NCBI GenBank assembly: GCA_001695595.3
Contig: MBPM02000033.1
Coordinates: forward strand, 434,001-498,000
Source of the DNA: Plasmopara viticola
Taxonomy: Eukaryota; Oomycota; Peronosporomycetes; Peronosporales; Peronosporaceae
Length of the DNA: 64,000 nt
Direction of reading: 5' to 3'
Part shown: piece by piece, positions 1-12,673 of the stretch
Numbering within the stretch: position 1 is the stretch's first letter
Layout: each line of letters starts with the position of its first letter
Notes under the pieces: generated by a model
Seen by the model: only the letters and a program-made list of their open reading frames with translations
Databases searched by the model: none
Told to the model about the DNA's origin: nothing
Made by a program: the position numbers and the translations under genes

Positions 1-548
1 TCTACGCGCCACTCCGCTCGAGCAACCTATTGCGCGTCATCATGTACTCGATGCTCTTTGTCGTTGCTCTTGGCGTTGTCTTTGCTGTTCGATGGGGCAA
101 CGGCGTCATTCAAGGGGCTTCCCATTGGGAATTGTGGCCACTCGACCGCGCGTTTCAGCTCGTGATGTTTTGCTTGACAATCATTGTTGTCTATGCCTTT
201 GTCTTGTTCGAATTCATCAAGTTTCGTCGCAGTGGCACAAGCAAAGAGACGGCTCCGGCATTGGCTGAAACCCCGCGATCGACTTATGCTGCTTTCAATG
301 GTACTGTTTATACAATTGGAGACCTTCTCCACCATTACAATGTCGTGGTAGGCGAGCGCCCCCACATGCAGTCGCTGTTGCAAGAGACGCTGGAAATTCA
401 CAAGATGGATGACAATTCGGCAAAGTTGTTGCCTGCTGTCGGTGTCATCGTGTCGGGACCGTCAGCTCTTAAAATGGCAACAAACGAGGCCGTATACGCT
501 CTGGGTGGTGGCAACTTTGACGTCCATGAAGAAAGTTTTGAGTTGTAA
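1..548 (+). CDS. Ferric reductase/NADPH-oxidase-like protein, C-terminal part (5' end outside window)
   Basis: The reading frame is already open at base 3 and runs to TAA at 546-548. It codes for the last ~180 residues of a protein closely related to the two full genes at 30285-33095 and 37588-39957. What is visible is the linker YAPLRSSN, two hydrophobic segments separated by the conserved block around WELWPLDRAFQL, and the final NAD-binding strand VGVIVSGP, ending in FDVHEESFEL. In the full paralogues this region follows the FAD and NAD(P)H motifs, so the product should be the distal half of the NAD-binding domain with its inserted transmembrane pair. Family members move electrons from NADPH through FAD and two hemes across a membrane. 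The heme and FAD parts lie upstream of the window. It is a third, more diverged paralogue than the other two. Confidence 0.88.
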   Translation, partial: YAPLRSSNLLRVIMYSMLFVVALGVVFAVRWGNGVIQGASHWELWPLDRAFQLVMFCLTIIVVYAFVLFEFIKFRRSGTSKETAPALAETPRSTYAAFNGTVYTIGDLLHHYNVVVGERPHMQSLLQETLEIHKMDDNSAKLLPAVGVIVSGPSALKMATNEAVYALGGGNFDVHEESFEL

Positions 549-1359
549 TCATAGGCATCGTTACGAAGCACCCTTTCTTCGTCCGAGAATATAAGTGGGA
601 TTCCAAGGTTGCCACATCTCGCCAGAATTTTGACGCATTAGGCCAGCTACACTGCAAATATATTTGGACGCTTGTGTACAAAGTAGGGTTTAAGAGTCGC
701 TAAGACGTTTATGGTAATGCGGAGCCTAAAAACTAGACAAAGGTACCTGGCGGGACAGATTTAATTTTAGGAGTGGACGGTCCTCCGTTGTGTCGTACCA
801 ACTTACTATCGCTTCCGTCGTTAGTGACCTTGCACGTCACTCTTCGGAGCTTACGCAGAAGCGATGGTCCGGTCTTAAATAGATCATCTTTTTTGCTCGT
901 TTAATATAAAATATACGTCCTAGATTGATATGAGAGAAAGCGAAGGTCAAAGCCCTTTCTAAGCGGAAAAAGAAGAACTGGTGCTATTAATTATGCCGTC
1001 TAAATCTGAGAGCATTATTTAGGAATGGGTTGTTCATCGGGTAGCAAAGTCCCTCAAGCCGGTAAGTTAGGTCCGCAAGATTTTTTGGATGTACCCCGAA
1101 GAGCAGATAGCATTGCTTCGCAATAAAGCCGTATCCACAGCGATAGTTGACGCTTCGATTGGTGTGGCAAGTGCGTTTCAATAATTGGCATCGCCAGAGA
1201 AGTCAGTTACTGACTCTAAGGCACCGATTTCTTGGCTTAACCAAACACCAGAAAAGCTCAAAGGTGGTATTCCAAAGTTTCCTCTTCAAGATATACATAA
1301 GTTTTAAAGATGACCTCGCCTTGAAGATCCTGGAAATTTTTAAATATTCGGTGTATCTA
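549..1359. other. Intergenic, no gene seen
   Basis: This stretch lies between the ferric reductase gene end and the TIR element. Short open frames here have no recognisable content and I see no RNA gene. It contains the 3' UTR of the upstream gene at its start. Confidence 0.6.
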
Positions 1360-1564
1360 GGGAGCCGTTAAACTGCCGGTACCCTTTGGTAGACTACCGG
1401 TACCCCTTGATTTAAGCCAATAAGATTAAACTAAATCCACCAATGGGAGCACTTTATCTCTGTTAATGAACACAGTGTTTTTTCAACCAATAAAAGCAAA
1501 AGCAATACCCATCCGGTACCCCTTTTTGTCAACTGCCTTGTTTTTTAAGAAATACCTCCTACTC
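1360..1564 (+). repeat. Terminal inverted repeat, left end of element 1
   Basis: This is the reverse complement of 2853-3058 with only scattered differences. It starts GGGAGCCGTTAAACTGCC, contains two copies of the CCGGTACCC-type motif near the tip and another near the inner side, and ends in the block TTTTTTAAGAAATACCTCC. The same TIR, more diverged, bounds element 2. Confidence 0.88.
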
Positions 1565-1699
1565 AATATCACTCTTTTCAACATCACTCTTCTCAATACC
1601 ACTCTTCTCGCACTCTTCTTCTCGCAATAAACACTATGCAACCCCCTAGAGAGCTCTCGTACAGCACACTGGAAGAGGCAAAGTCGGCGGTTCTCATGC

Positions 1700-1705
<6 letters not shown>
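1565..1705 (-). repeat. Subterminal block shared by both TIR elements (copy in element 1)
   Basis: Read on the minus strand, this block matches 42640-42779 of element 2 closely. It runs from GTGCATGAGAACCGCC through a stretch of short GAAGAGTG-type tandem units. Read in one frame it gives the peptide NRRLCLFQCAVRELSRGLHS in element 1 and a near-identical peptide in element 2. It lies on the 3' side of the captured host gene in both elements, so it belongs to the element and not to either captured gene. Confidence 0.75.
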
Positions 1706-2847
<1,142 letters not shown>

Positions 2848-2852
2848 GAGGT

Positions 2853-3058
2853 GAGTAGGAGTTATTTCTTAAAAAACAAGGCAGTTGACAAAAAGGGTAC
2901 CGGATGGGTATTGCTTTCTCTTTTAATTGGTTGAAAAAACACTGTGTTCATTAACAGAGATAAAGTGCTCGCATTGGTGGATTTAGTTTAATCTTATTAG
3001 CTTAAATTAAGGGGTACCGGCAGTTTACCAAAAGGGTACCGGCAGTTTAACGGTTCCC
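2853..3058 (-). repeat. Terminal inverted repeat, right end of element 1
   Basis: This is the partner of 1360-1564. It begins at the inner side with GAGTAGGAGTTATTTCTT and ends CCGTTAAACTG-type (reverse complement) at 3058, followed by TA. Its length is about 206 bp. Confidence 0.88.
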
Positions 3059-3060
3059 TA

Positions 3061-6000
3061 AATTTATATAGATGAATGTAGTTTCATGAGATCCACGAGC
3101 CATACTATCACCGAATACAGGAACGTGGCATGAAATGACACGTAACGAAATATTACAAACTGTGTCGCTCGGCGATGACCGCTGCCACGAGAGCAGCGTA
3201 GCTCATTAATAAAATTCAGTCGTCACCGATTTTCTGTTCGCGAAAATCGAGCAAAAATGTTAGACGATTATATCCTTATAATTTACTGGATAGTGCAGCG
3301 GCATTCGTATAAACAAATATTGCAAGGAAGGACGTGTTGCTGAACATTATATTCAAAATTACATTACATAATGCATGATGGTTTTCTTGAAGTTCAGTGA
3401 AGGAATCGAGTGCATGGTTCATACACGCAATGATAAGTTATGGGCGTAGTAAGTGATATAACAGCGGTTATAGCATGTATCATTGTTGCTTTATCGTTCG
3501 TTCATTCACTTGTTTTGTCCATCACAGACTTTATCGGGTATATGACGATAATTGTGTCTACAGTCTCTTGAAAAAATTCAGTCTTACGTTGATACACACT
3601 CAATCACTTAAGGCGAGTTTTGAGGTCATCTGGGCAGTTTCCACCAGGCTCTGAAAAGGAGCCGACATGCGGGTCGGGGGCTTCACAACTAAAATAGTAT
3701 GGCCTTTAAAACATGATAGTGTCGAAGGACGCAGGCTTCACCGCTGTATCCTGGCTTATGCTATATAACTTCTGTTGACTTATTTAATACTGCAGCAGAT
3801 TTTCAGCAGAGAGTTAGCCAAATGGAAAGAGTCAAGCGTGTGCACTGCGGAGTATGTGCGCCGAAGCGCTAAATTTGCGGACCAACAAACTACCATTGAT
3901 CAAGTTTTCACATGTTAGTACAATTCACATTCATATGGGCTTTACTTTTTTGTACGAACGAAAGATATCTGCTCTCTAAAACTTCACAAGGCTTCACAGA
4001 AAATCAATATGTCCATATTCTTCAAACTATCACGGTAACAATTATTTGACTTCGCATAAAGTCGGCCGAACGTGTTCAGCAGAATGGGTAATGCGGTTGC
4101 ACCGATTAAAAGAGTACCTGGACAAACATGGTTAGAAAAATTAAAACACATTTGTCAAGAAAAATAAAAAATTATCAATTACGAAAATTATACCACTCGA
4201 GGGGAAAATTTGGTTCGTATAAACAAAATAAATCTATCTTACAAACACTTTCACGCACCTTAAAAGCGTTCACTGGCCTACATGATAAGCCAGGCCAATG
4301 CGATGACAAAGCACCAAGCTATGTGTCGCAGCTTAAGAGCTTATTTCTACTTAAGACTTCGAGTCTGTATGAGTTTTAAAATGCCTTAACATTTCTTTGA
4401 GGTACTGATTTCACGCTTAATTAGGCTAATAGTGTGACCATACGGTGCAATTTGTGCCATAGTCACGGCTAAATAACTAATCGGCGAAGCCCGACATTAA
4501 TTTGCTCTTTTGGCATCCAGTCGGCCCAATGGGTCAACAGAAGGGAAACAACTTCTAGATGAAGTATGGTCAATTTGCGCTCAGACGCACGGCGGTCGAC
4601 CCAAATGTAAAGCTCGTGAATATGAAAAGGGTCGTAAGAGTGTGGGGTCTCCCCAAAGAAGCCGTGGCCCGACCGCTAGGGTCGGTTTCTAGAACAACCT
4701 CAAGTGCGTACACTCATAGCACAAAGATTGTGGCACTTCATAAGTAAGGCAATCGACCGACCCAAGAGGGACCTCCTCTGGTAGCCAAGGCCATCCGTGG
4801 CTTCATGGGAAGAGCGTAATGAGCAGATGCACTTTCATCAACGCCTCGCGACATTTTATGAAGCGGCCAAGTATTTTCAATTTGAATAGCACATGGAAGT
4901 TGCTGGATCACTCCGGTATATATGTAAATCAAAGCATTGTAAGCTTTGTGAGCAATCTTTTGCTGTTTGTCCCCACGTTGTGGAAGTGACCACATACATG
5001 AGCCATTAAAGCCAAATTTGGTTTTATGTTAAGCTAAGGCTTCTTCGAGGCGAGGTTTTTTCGACTTACCACAATTGTTATTTCCACAATCAGCTCATGA
5101 AATGGAGATACTTTCTTGATGTAATTGAGCTTTGAGTTGGAATACCCGAGAGGTATATTTAAGTTTTGCATCGGATTCAGTAAAATAGTCATTTTTACAA
5201 AGCTCAAGTGTATTTATAGACCGGGCCTCAAATTTAGGCTCTTTGCGACGCCTTGTGAAATTTTGAAGCAAGATTAGATGCTTTTCTGAAAGAAGCTCAT
5301 AGCCGCTATGGAGCAATGGCTCTTTTTAAACCTTTTCCCACTCGTTTATGCTTCGCGAGGAGTGGCCTTCAGTGAGCCCTGGTGGCGCACTAAGCAAATG
5401 AGCGTACTGCTCTGCGCCGTGGCGGGTATCCATTTGTACCATTTCGTATACCTCTTAGAATCCTATCTGTAAGAATATGAGAACCGTTCATTTGCGTCGC
5501 TAAGGTGAAATTTAGCGCCAACTGCGATAATTTATTCGGCTAATGGATCTACATTAGTAAGCAAGGGTTGGTTGCCGTCTTTAATTCCCATTTCCATCTT
5601 CCATTCCTTGAGGTACCGCCGGCGAGAGTATCTCAGTTTGGCCGGAAGTCGTCAAAGGGTTTTCTGTCTTACCAATTTCAAAGCTTACAGCCATTTGGGG
5701 CTACTAGTAGCTTAATACTGCTCGGTACGTCACCGCCTTAGCTCACTCGGTCCATCAGAATATACGCCCGTATCGGTATCGGATCAACAACATAAAGATG
5801 CGTTGCGACACATCTTGGCAAATTCCAAAACAGATACGATGATTTTCTTGCATAAGCTTGACCAGAGCGGAATCAGATAGAGCTCAGCCCACGTCTGCTT
5901 TAACCACATCGAAACATCAAAATTGTTTCCAGAAAACCTCTCTATCTTACCACATCTCGTTCTCACAATTCATATAGTTAGTACATTTTTATGGTATTTT

Positions 6001-8937
6001 AATCTGCCAGATTGTTTATTGCAGTATCCTACATGATATTATAGCATTAAGTATCATTTAAAGCACCTTTTTACAAAAAAATGACACAAATAGCCCTTCA
6101 AGTTCTATGTGTGCCTAGTGTATTCTTTCCGACAGTCCGGCGGTGCTCTATTGTGTTGTGTACTTCCAATGCATCGCTGCAAAACCCACAATAATACATC
6201 GCTCCCACGCTTATAGCTGAAAAAATTTGTGATAATGATGAGTTGATATTTGAACGAATAAATGACAAGGCTGTTTGCATTCTTTTTTGTACTTTCTGAC
6301 TTAATGATGTGGCACGGTCCTATGGTACCGGAAGATGTAGCAGTAGCAACATCACTAATTAAAGAGCAGGTGTATAGCTTCGTCAAAGGCAATCATTGCG
6401 GTGGTATGTAAAGATAGTGAACCATATGAAGGCCCAACGCAAGGCCACATCACAATTCACTCCAGTTATAATTTTTTTGCAGGATGACGATAGTTTCCGT
6501 CGTTACCTGCTGGCTTTCAACATATCGTTTTAAAACAAGGGCTTAATGCCCGCGAGCGTGTTCAACTCAAAGTCGCAGCCTCAATTAAAAAACAAGGTCG
6601 TATGTTACAGTGACTTTCTTGTAAATCAGGTGAGGTAAATAGCAACATCACATAGTCATCAAGATTTCTTTACCTGTACAACAGTCAAGTGTCCCGTAGT
6701 GGCACGACGAAATCACGCTTGACCTGACATAATTTATAAGTGCCACAAATTCTCGAAGCGAGGGGATACAAAGTTGTACAAGTTTACCAGATTGGCTTCA
6801 CGCAAAAAAGTAAAACAATACTGAAACGTAATTAAAAGATCAATAAATTTGAAATGTTTGTGATCCATATATTCTCTATATCTTATTGTATCATCGGACG
6901 AAAAGATTTGAAATATACATTAAAAAACCCAGAGTGGACGACAGACGCGACAAACACAGACTCCTGAAGTACCAATTAGGAATGAGCATAGGTTTGTTCC
7001 TTATTCTTTGAATTGTTGTAAGCGATAGCACCAAACAATGTTCAAGTTTGGTCTGCTATTCCTCGTAATTTGACATGCACCATGCTAATGTTTCAGAGGC
7101 TTCCTTTTATTCAAATTACGAAAAGTTTGTGGGTCATAAGCTTTTCTGAGAAGATTGCCTTTTTGAAAAAGGCGAAAGATCGAATGAATATATTTTGTGG
7201 AGAATCACCTGTTTTACAAAGAGCTTAGCTGCATCCATTATTCTACGCTCACTGACCACGCAATTACCAGCCGGGATATATTATGTGATATATGCGGTAT
7301 CACGGTGAAAGCTGCAAAAATCAACACTAAGTTTAATTTTTGTCCAAAGACGCGGTTGCCAGCATATCAGCATCTGACGAATCGTCCATCGGCATCATGG
7401 GACTTCATGGTTGTGAAGAGTCTCAAGGGACGACATGTGTTCCTAATTCTGTCAGCGCAGCGATCTCATGTAGCCCAATTATCTGAGGGTAAGCTTTACA
7501 AAACAAATAAGATAGCTTGACCTAAATTATGGATTGATTGTGAACGAGGTGCAATAATTTGTGTGTATCGTGAAGCGATGCACGAACTTTTTCAACCGCC
7601 TCGCGTTTTGGTGACTTCAATTAAGCTTGTGCAGAAAGATAGCAAGAAAAGTCATAGATCTTTTGTTTAGTCGTTCATGTTGTGCTTGCGCTGTAACGGC
7701 AACTGCTACGCGTTGTTGTTTTCCTCTACGATTGTCGAGGAAAGTTTGCTATATATATTTAGTCGATCGGGTCAAGTGTCGCACTCGGGACAAATATCGT
7801 ACAAGGGATGAGATTGTTGACGTTGCATCGATACTTACAAGGGGTTCCATTCCTACTGGTGACCAGCGATTGAAAGCGCTCCTTCTACTGCTTTAATTAG
7901 CAACCTGTTTAAGTTCTCGGGCGAGATGAAAATTACTTGTCGGCCGCCTTTGAGAATAGAAGGCTTTTTGTGCCCTTACGCACATAGAAGCAAATGTTGT
8001 TATGCCTGGCAGTACGTTTGGCGCCCCAGTATTGGTTGGCCAACAACTTCAATTGTAAACACTTATTAATTGAGTTTGATCTTAAAAACTTATAGGCAAG
8101 AAAGCGTGAGTGGTGGCGGAGATTATATTTCGCTGGAGAGGTTGCTGCTTTCATCCGCCTTGTGATTTCAACACGCGAATTCCCATATAATATATTTTTG
8201 AGCCCTTAAAAAACCCTGCAAGTAATCGAGTGCGAGCGCCACGCGCACGTGATCATACGTGACTATGGCTGCTTTTACCCGGCAAAAAAGAATACAATTT
8301 CCATCTCTCTGAATGCGTAAGCCTTCAATTTAATCAGATTTGACCCGCAGTAGCGCTACTGCCGAAGCTACCATAGTTTACGCTGCTTGGGTTCTGGAGC
8401 ACAGAGTTTGCGTGTGAATCAAAATCGCCGTGATCCATTTTGATCTTTTGGCAAACAAGAGGGTTAAAGATGCAACAACCTCTTCAGTTCAACAAAGAAA
8501 GCATTTCCTTAAAGTCGCGCTTGCGCGTCTGCGAGATAGTATTATTAATTCTGTAACCTTTGTGAGGCCGGCGTTGTTGGCTACAGTTGTAACTAAAGTA
8601 GCCAACACGTTAACACGGCACCTTACACGGAAAAAAAATGCAGATATATGCAACTTTGGCCCCGGTCACTACGCGCAACCACTTCAAGCGCCGCGAGCAC
8701 TTGAAAGGCTAGTCCCGAGCGAAAATCAGATCGTTTTTTCGGTGGCCATAGGGTTGACATCATTTAAATGACGTCATCCTGTTACCAGTCGTATAAACGA
8801 CTGCTCACTAATCCAATCAAAGATTCGACGCGTGTAACATACTACGGTGTAAATGCTTATAGCTCAAGACAATACTCATTTTTATTGAGCGACTAGATTT
8901 GCTACTGTTTATTTCGTGCCGCCAGCTTGGCACGTGA
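3061..8937. other. Gene-poor AT-rich stretch
   Basis: I see no gene here that can be supported. The open frames are short, overlap on both strands, and often begin at non-ATG codons. None shows a recognisable domain, signal peptide with a known effector motif, or RNA gene. Small pieces with higher coding-like content near 4.5-5.0 kb and 7.2-7.9 kb may be decayed repeats. Confidence 0.5.
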
Positions 8938-9293
8938 GAAAATGCATTTAACTATTGTATTGTATTGTATTACGTTATCGCGTTGCCATGTTATGCAAGT
9001 GCTAGGCTCAGTCTGGCTAGTCCACGGCATAGAGTGGTGTCCGCATACGTCGGATCTCGTTCGGCGGGCAGTGCAGCCAGCACCGAGGTCGTGAGGGTCT
9101 TCCATTATTTTGTGTATCTCTGACTTGGTAAGAGCCCAGGTGGCGCCCTGGTGCTGGAGACCGTCGCGTCGAGGGTGAGACTCGTTAAAGACCTGCAGAT
9201 GCCCGAGAGCACCTGCCCGAAGCGCGCGAGCATTTAGCCCCCGCGCTTGGAAGGAGGGCGTCACCCCAACCTTTACCGAAGCGCATTTGACTA
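8938..9293 (-). mobile_element. SINE copy 1 (5'-truncated, minus orientation)
   Basis: On the minus strand this is a ~310-bp unit from about 9276 down to about 8954. It starts near GGTTGGGGTGACGCCCTCC and ends in a (ATACA)n-type tail. Its body is the inverted partner of the plus-strand unit at 9376-9690. It lacks the tRNA-like head present in copy 2. Imperfect flanking repeats (GCATTTAACTA at 8944-8954 and GCATTTGACTA at 9283-9293) look like a degraded target-site duplication, so this copy is older than copy 2. Confidence 0.75.
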
Positions 9294-9710
9294 TACATGC
9301 TAAAAAGCTCTTCCAAGGATGAGGTCGGGGTTCGATTCCCCGACGGCGCAGCACATTAACTTGTTATCACTGGAAAAGGTTGGGGAAACGCCCTCCTTCC
9401 GAGCGCGGGGGCTAAATGCTCGCGCGCTACGGGCAGGTGCTCTCGGGCATCTGCAGGTCTCTAACGAGTCTCACCCTCGACGCGACGGTCTCCAGCACCG
9501 GGCGCCACCTGGGCTCTTACCATGTCAGAGCTAAGCAAAATAATGGAAGACCCTCACGACCTCGGTGCTGGCTGCACTGCCCGACGAACGAGGCCCGACG
9601 TATGCGGACACCACTCTATGCCGTGGACTAGCCAGACTGAGCCTAGCACGTGCATAACTTGGCAACGCGATAACGTAATACTTTACATTACATTACATGC
9701 TAAAAAGCTC
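9294..9710 (+). mobile_element. SINE copy 2 with tRNA-like head and 17-bp target-site duplication
   Basis: The 17-mer TACATGCTAAAAAGCTC occurs at 9294-9310 and again, unchanged, at 9694-9710; it is the target-site duplication. The insert (9311-9693) opens with a tRNA 3'-half: an anticodon-loop-like CTTCCAA, the T-arm GGGGTTCGATTCCCC (RNA polymerase III B-box) and an acceptor-like GGCGCA. It then continues into the body shared with copy 1 and ends in a TTACATTACAT tail. The head resembles tRNA-Gly(UCC), but this is from memory of the family and not a search. No A-box half is seen, so the copy is probably 5'-truncated. The insertion landed at the 5' flank of copy 1 and created a head-to-head inverted pair. 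Confidence 0.85.
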
Positions 9711-10140
9711 AAGTGGGGGCTTTAAAAATGGTGGATGGCGAATATCCCATGCTGGTATAGAACATAGTAAAAAAGTAATGTCTCGTTTCTAGCATTTGTT
9801 CGAGTATAGAGCTACGATTGCGAGGGTCCCTTTTGTGATTGGCCAAAAATTAAGTGCCTCCAATATAATCGTAATTTTTTGCCACAGTTCGTTGCATCAG
9901 CCAGTGCGTTCCGCATCGAGCTCGCGGGTCTATATCTTCGACCCATTTCACACGTTCGCTGGTAGAAATTACGGCGTTTGAACGTGGAATAGGCAGAGTG
10001 AAAGAGGAAAACAAGAAAGGGAAAAGTTAGAGAAAAACGCGACAGGAGGAGATTTAAATACAGCTACAAGTGCTTACGAGCTCGCAAGAGTCTGTGTTTT
10101 GTGTCAAAGAACGTCTCGAGTCCATTTTTGGAAACGATCG
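9711..10140. other. Upstream region of the Tudor/TFIIS-N gene
   Basis: The stretch holds no gene. It should carry the promoter of the gene starting at 10141, but I cannot pick a convincing initiator motif. The frame of the downstream gene stays open a little upstream (to 10099) only with a TTG start. Confidence 0.5.
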
Positions 10141-12456
10141 ATGGCTCATGTTGAGACAAAAGATCCATTTGGCTTCGTGGGCTCGCATGTAGTGCGGAGA
10201 CAGCCTCGAAAAGGCAAAGAAGAGCATGGATGGCTCACACGCTACAACGAGGCGCTAGACTGTTATACGCTTTTTGTACCTGGAGGGGGGGAACCGAGGT
10301 TGCTGGCCCGAGGAGAGGTGATGAAGTTTTTGTCAGCTCCAAACATTGAGCTTCATGATGACGACCAAGACGAGTTTCCGCCACCAGTAATAGATACAAG
10401 CACCAGTCGGTATTTAGGGGTCAAATTACGCCGACCTCCTCAAGTTTCAAGTGACGTTGATAGTCTCCAAGATGAAGACATTCGAGGTCGAGTAACATGT
10501 TTCTTTCCGTTTGGGGATCGATATCGTGTCGAGTATGAAGATGGATCGACGGACGAAGTGTCGGAGGCTGCCGTGATTGACGGAATGATTGCATTGCTCA
10601 AATCACCATTTTTCTCATCTCCTACTCGACCAACGACTCGAAACAGGCCAATGAGAATGAAAAGTAGTGTAGTGGATTTAGACATCGAAGATGTACCAGT
10701 GCGACGGAAGCGACAGCGGGTTCAAGCATATTCTGACAAAGATAGCCAGAAAATTCCATCCAGGTCTGCTTCAGTTATTGAGAATGACTCCCAGCAAGAT
10801 GATGACGAGGTTATAATAGTCGATCAAATGAAAGAAGAGACCGGTGTTGGCGAGGAAACAGAGCCAGCGCCTAATATTTTGGAGATAATGAAGAGCGCGT
10901 CGGCAACTTCACGAGAAACCTCGTTAGAAATAGCGAGTCACTTCGTAACTGATCCAATGCAAGCCGATGATGATAAAAAGGTGGAGCTTGGCGATGACAT
11001 TGTGCAGGTTGTTGCTGACAATCCTGAAGATTCTTTAAAAACAAAGTCTAATAAAGTACAACTAGATGCAAATCAAGTGGGTAGGCCTACGCCGGTGCCA
11101 AACTACATTATTGAAAAGAAGTTTCACGAAGCCGTAAAGCCACTACCACGACGCGCTATGGCATTTGAGCTATTACGAGCCTCGCTCCTCAATCTGCTAG
11201 ATCGACCCGAGGCGACTACAGTGAAGATAGCAATGCAGTATGATGTGCTTAGGAATCCTGACGTGAGAGACCGCGACGCCGTGCTTCGCTTCATGGACGC
11301 GGACGGATTAGTTGTTCTTGACCTCTTACTGAATTCTTTTGCGACTGAAACGATAGACGATGAAACGAAGCGAAGTGAAGAAAAACGTCAGAAGCAGATT
11401 CGTGAGCGGATGGCGCGTGAGAATGAACTACTTCATGTGTTGAAAATTGTGGCTATGCTTCCAACACCGTCTCGAGACCAAGTGATTGCATCAAACATTG
11501 GTAAAACGATTAACTATTTAAGCAAGCCGCGAGGACCGCCAGGGCGTCATAACGTCTTGCCAAAGTGTCTTAACAGCCTGGCAAAATGGATCAAAAGTTC
11601 GTGGATTAAGAACATTCCTCCAGCAAAACAATCACGTAAAACGCTTTCTCACGCTCGGCAATCAGCTCATCGACCTCACCAAAAAGCTCGACGTGGTGGA
11701 TCTTCTGGACGTCCAAGCATCCACTTAAATCGACCGCAACCGACGCCATTACAAAGGCCACAGCGTCCAATTTGGTCGCCATCAGAAGAGATGCATGTTT
11801 CGATGGGTAATACGTCAATCGCGAGGCCGCCACATGTGAGGCAGGCATTGCCACTCCAGCAGCCTGTAGCTGCACCTTTACCTACACCTGTATCTACACC
11901 TGATCCATTCAAGTCCACAAGTGCACGCCGCGTAACTGGTGGACTCAAGCCGGACTGGATGCGACAAATGGAGAACCTCTCTCGTTCTCGCTTTTGCATC
12001 GATGACAACACGAATGTTGACACGAGACTGTACCGGGACAGTCGAGCGCGTCCGATGACAAACGTGCCAGCACATGCCACAACACCGACACAACTGCATT
12101 TGACTTCAGACCAACACGAAGATGCCGGTGGACCTGATGGAGTCTTTGGGCGAGTTCAACGACTCCGCTTTGACAAACGCTGGAATACCCAAGAATTTAG
12201 CTTTCAGGATCCGCCTGGCATATTAAAGCTACCTCCAAAGGCATCGTACCCCACGTCTTCTTATGGCCGTTTGCAGTATTCAAACCAGCATAATTCTGTA
12301 CAAGTGCCTCCTGTGCCGTATCCATCTCATCGGCCTCGATCTATCCTGCGGCGTGTTAGTCGGTACAATGACGAGCCTGCAATTGACGGACCAGGAAGCG
12401 TATATGATTCCTCCGGTAGCTATGTAAGTAATAGTAGACAACATGAGGCACTATAG
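10141..12456 (+). CDS. Tudor-like and TFIIS N-terminal domain protein (putative chromatin/transcription factor)
   Basis: The protein is 771 residues from the first ATG (MAHVETKDPFGF); an upstream TTG in frame is not a likely start. Two Tudor/Agenet-like segments come first: residues ~10-65 (FGFVGSHVV to MKFL) and ~90-150 (YLGVKL, then GRVTCFFPFGDRYRVEYEDG). The second resembles the PTM/DIR17-like Tudor family. A basic nuclear-localisation-like RRKRQR follows near 188-193, then an acidic stretch with DDEVIIVDQ. Residues ~426-491 (LLHVLKIVAMLPTPSRDQVIASNIGKT, interrupted here, then LPKCLNSLAKWIKSSW) match the leucine/tryptophan-type TFIIS N-terminal domain. The rest is disordered and proline-rich. 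The combination suggests a nuclear protein that binds histone tails and the elongation machinery; this role is inferred. It converges with the PWWP-MPN gene, with a 217-bp gap. Confidence 0.82.
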   Translation: MAHVETKDPFGFVGSHVVRRQPRKGKEEHGWLTRYNEALDCYTLFVPGGGEPRLLARGEVMKFLSAPNIELHDDDQDEFPPPVIDTSTSRYLGVKLRRPPQVSSDVDSLQDEDIRGRVTCFFPFGDRYRVEYEDGSTDEVSEAAVIDGMIALLKSPFFSSPTRPTTRNRPMRMKSSVVDLDIEDVPVRRKRQRVQAYSDKDSQKIPSRSASVIENDSQQDDDEVIIVDQMKEETGVGEETEPAPNILEIMKSASATSRETSLEIASHFVTDPMQADDDKKVELGDDIVQVVADNPEDSLKTKSNKVQLDANQVGRPTPVPNYIIEKKFHEAVKPLPRRAMAFELLRASLLNLLDRPEATTVKIAMQYDVLRNPDVRDRDAVLRFMDADGLVVLDLLLNSFATETIDDETKRSEEKRQKQIRERMARENELLHVLKIVAMLPTPSRDQVIASNIGKTINYLSKPRGPPGRHNVLPKCLNSLAKWIKSSWIKNIPPAKQSRKTLSHARQSAHRPHQKARRGGSSGRPSIHLNRPQPTPLQRPQRPIWSPSEEMHVSMGNTSIARPPHVRQALPLQQPVAAPLPTPVSTPDPFKSTSARRVTGGLKPDWMRQMENLSRSRFCIDDNTNVDTRLYRDSRARPMTNVPAHATTPTQLHLTSDQHEDAGGPDGVFGRVQRLRFDKRWNTQEFSFQDPPGILKLPPKASYPTSSYGRLQYSNQHNSVQVPPVPYPSHRPRSILRRVSRYNDEPAIDGPGSVYDSSGSYVSNSRQHEAL

Positions 12457-12673
12457 GATAGTGCGAATTATTATCCCTTTCTCGCTTGTCATTGCCAAGC
12501 CACATCCTCCAAACACAGTACGATACTTACAATAGACACTGCGCTACAAGTAGCCATTCAACCGGGCAAGACGCTTTGGGCCCATGACTCGCGCAGGTAC
12601 GAAGTCAAGTCCTACAAAAAGACCACGCGACACACTGTTGAATTATGGCTATGTAAATCTAAGAAACAACCTT

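Noticed and set aside
9328..9352. A tRNA gene, because of the T-arm GGTTCGATTCC
   Set aside because: No D-arm, anticodon stem or matching acceptor 5' strand lies upstream; it is the head of a SINE with a target-site duplication.
8902..9725. Protein-coding genes in the open frames here
   Set aside because: The frames are translations of the two SINE copies on both strands and repeat each other.
11606..12099. Minus-strand open frames inside the Tudor/TFIIS-N gene
   Set aside because: They are shadows of the plus-strand coding sequence with no own domain.
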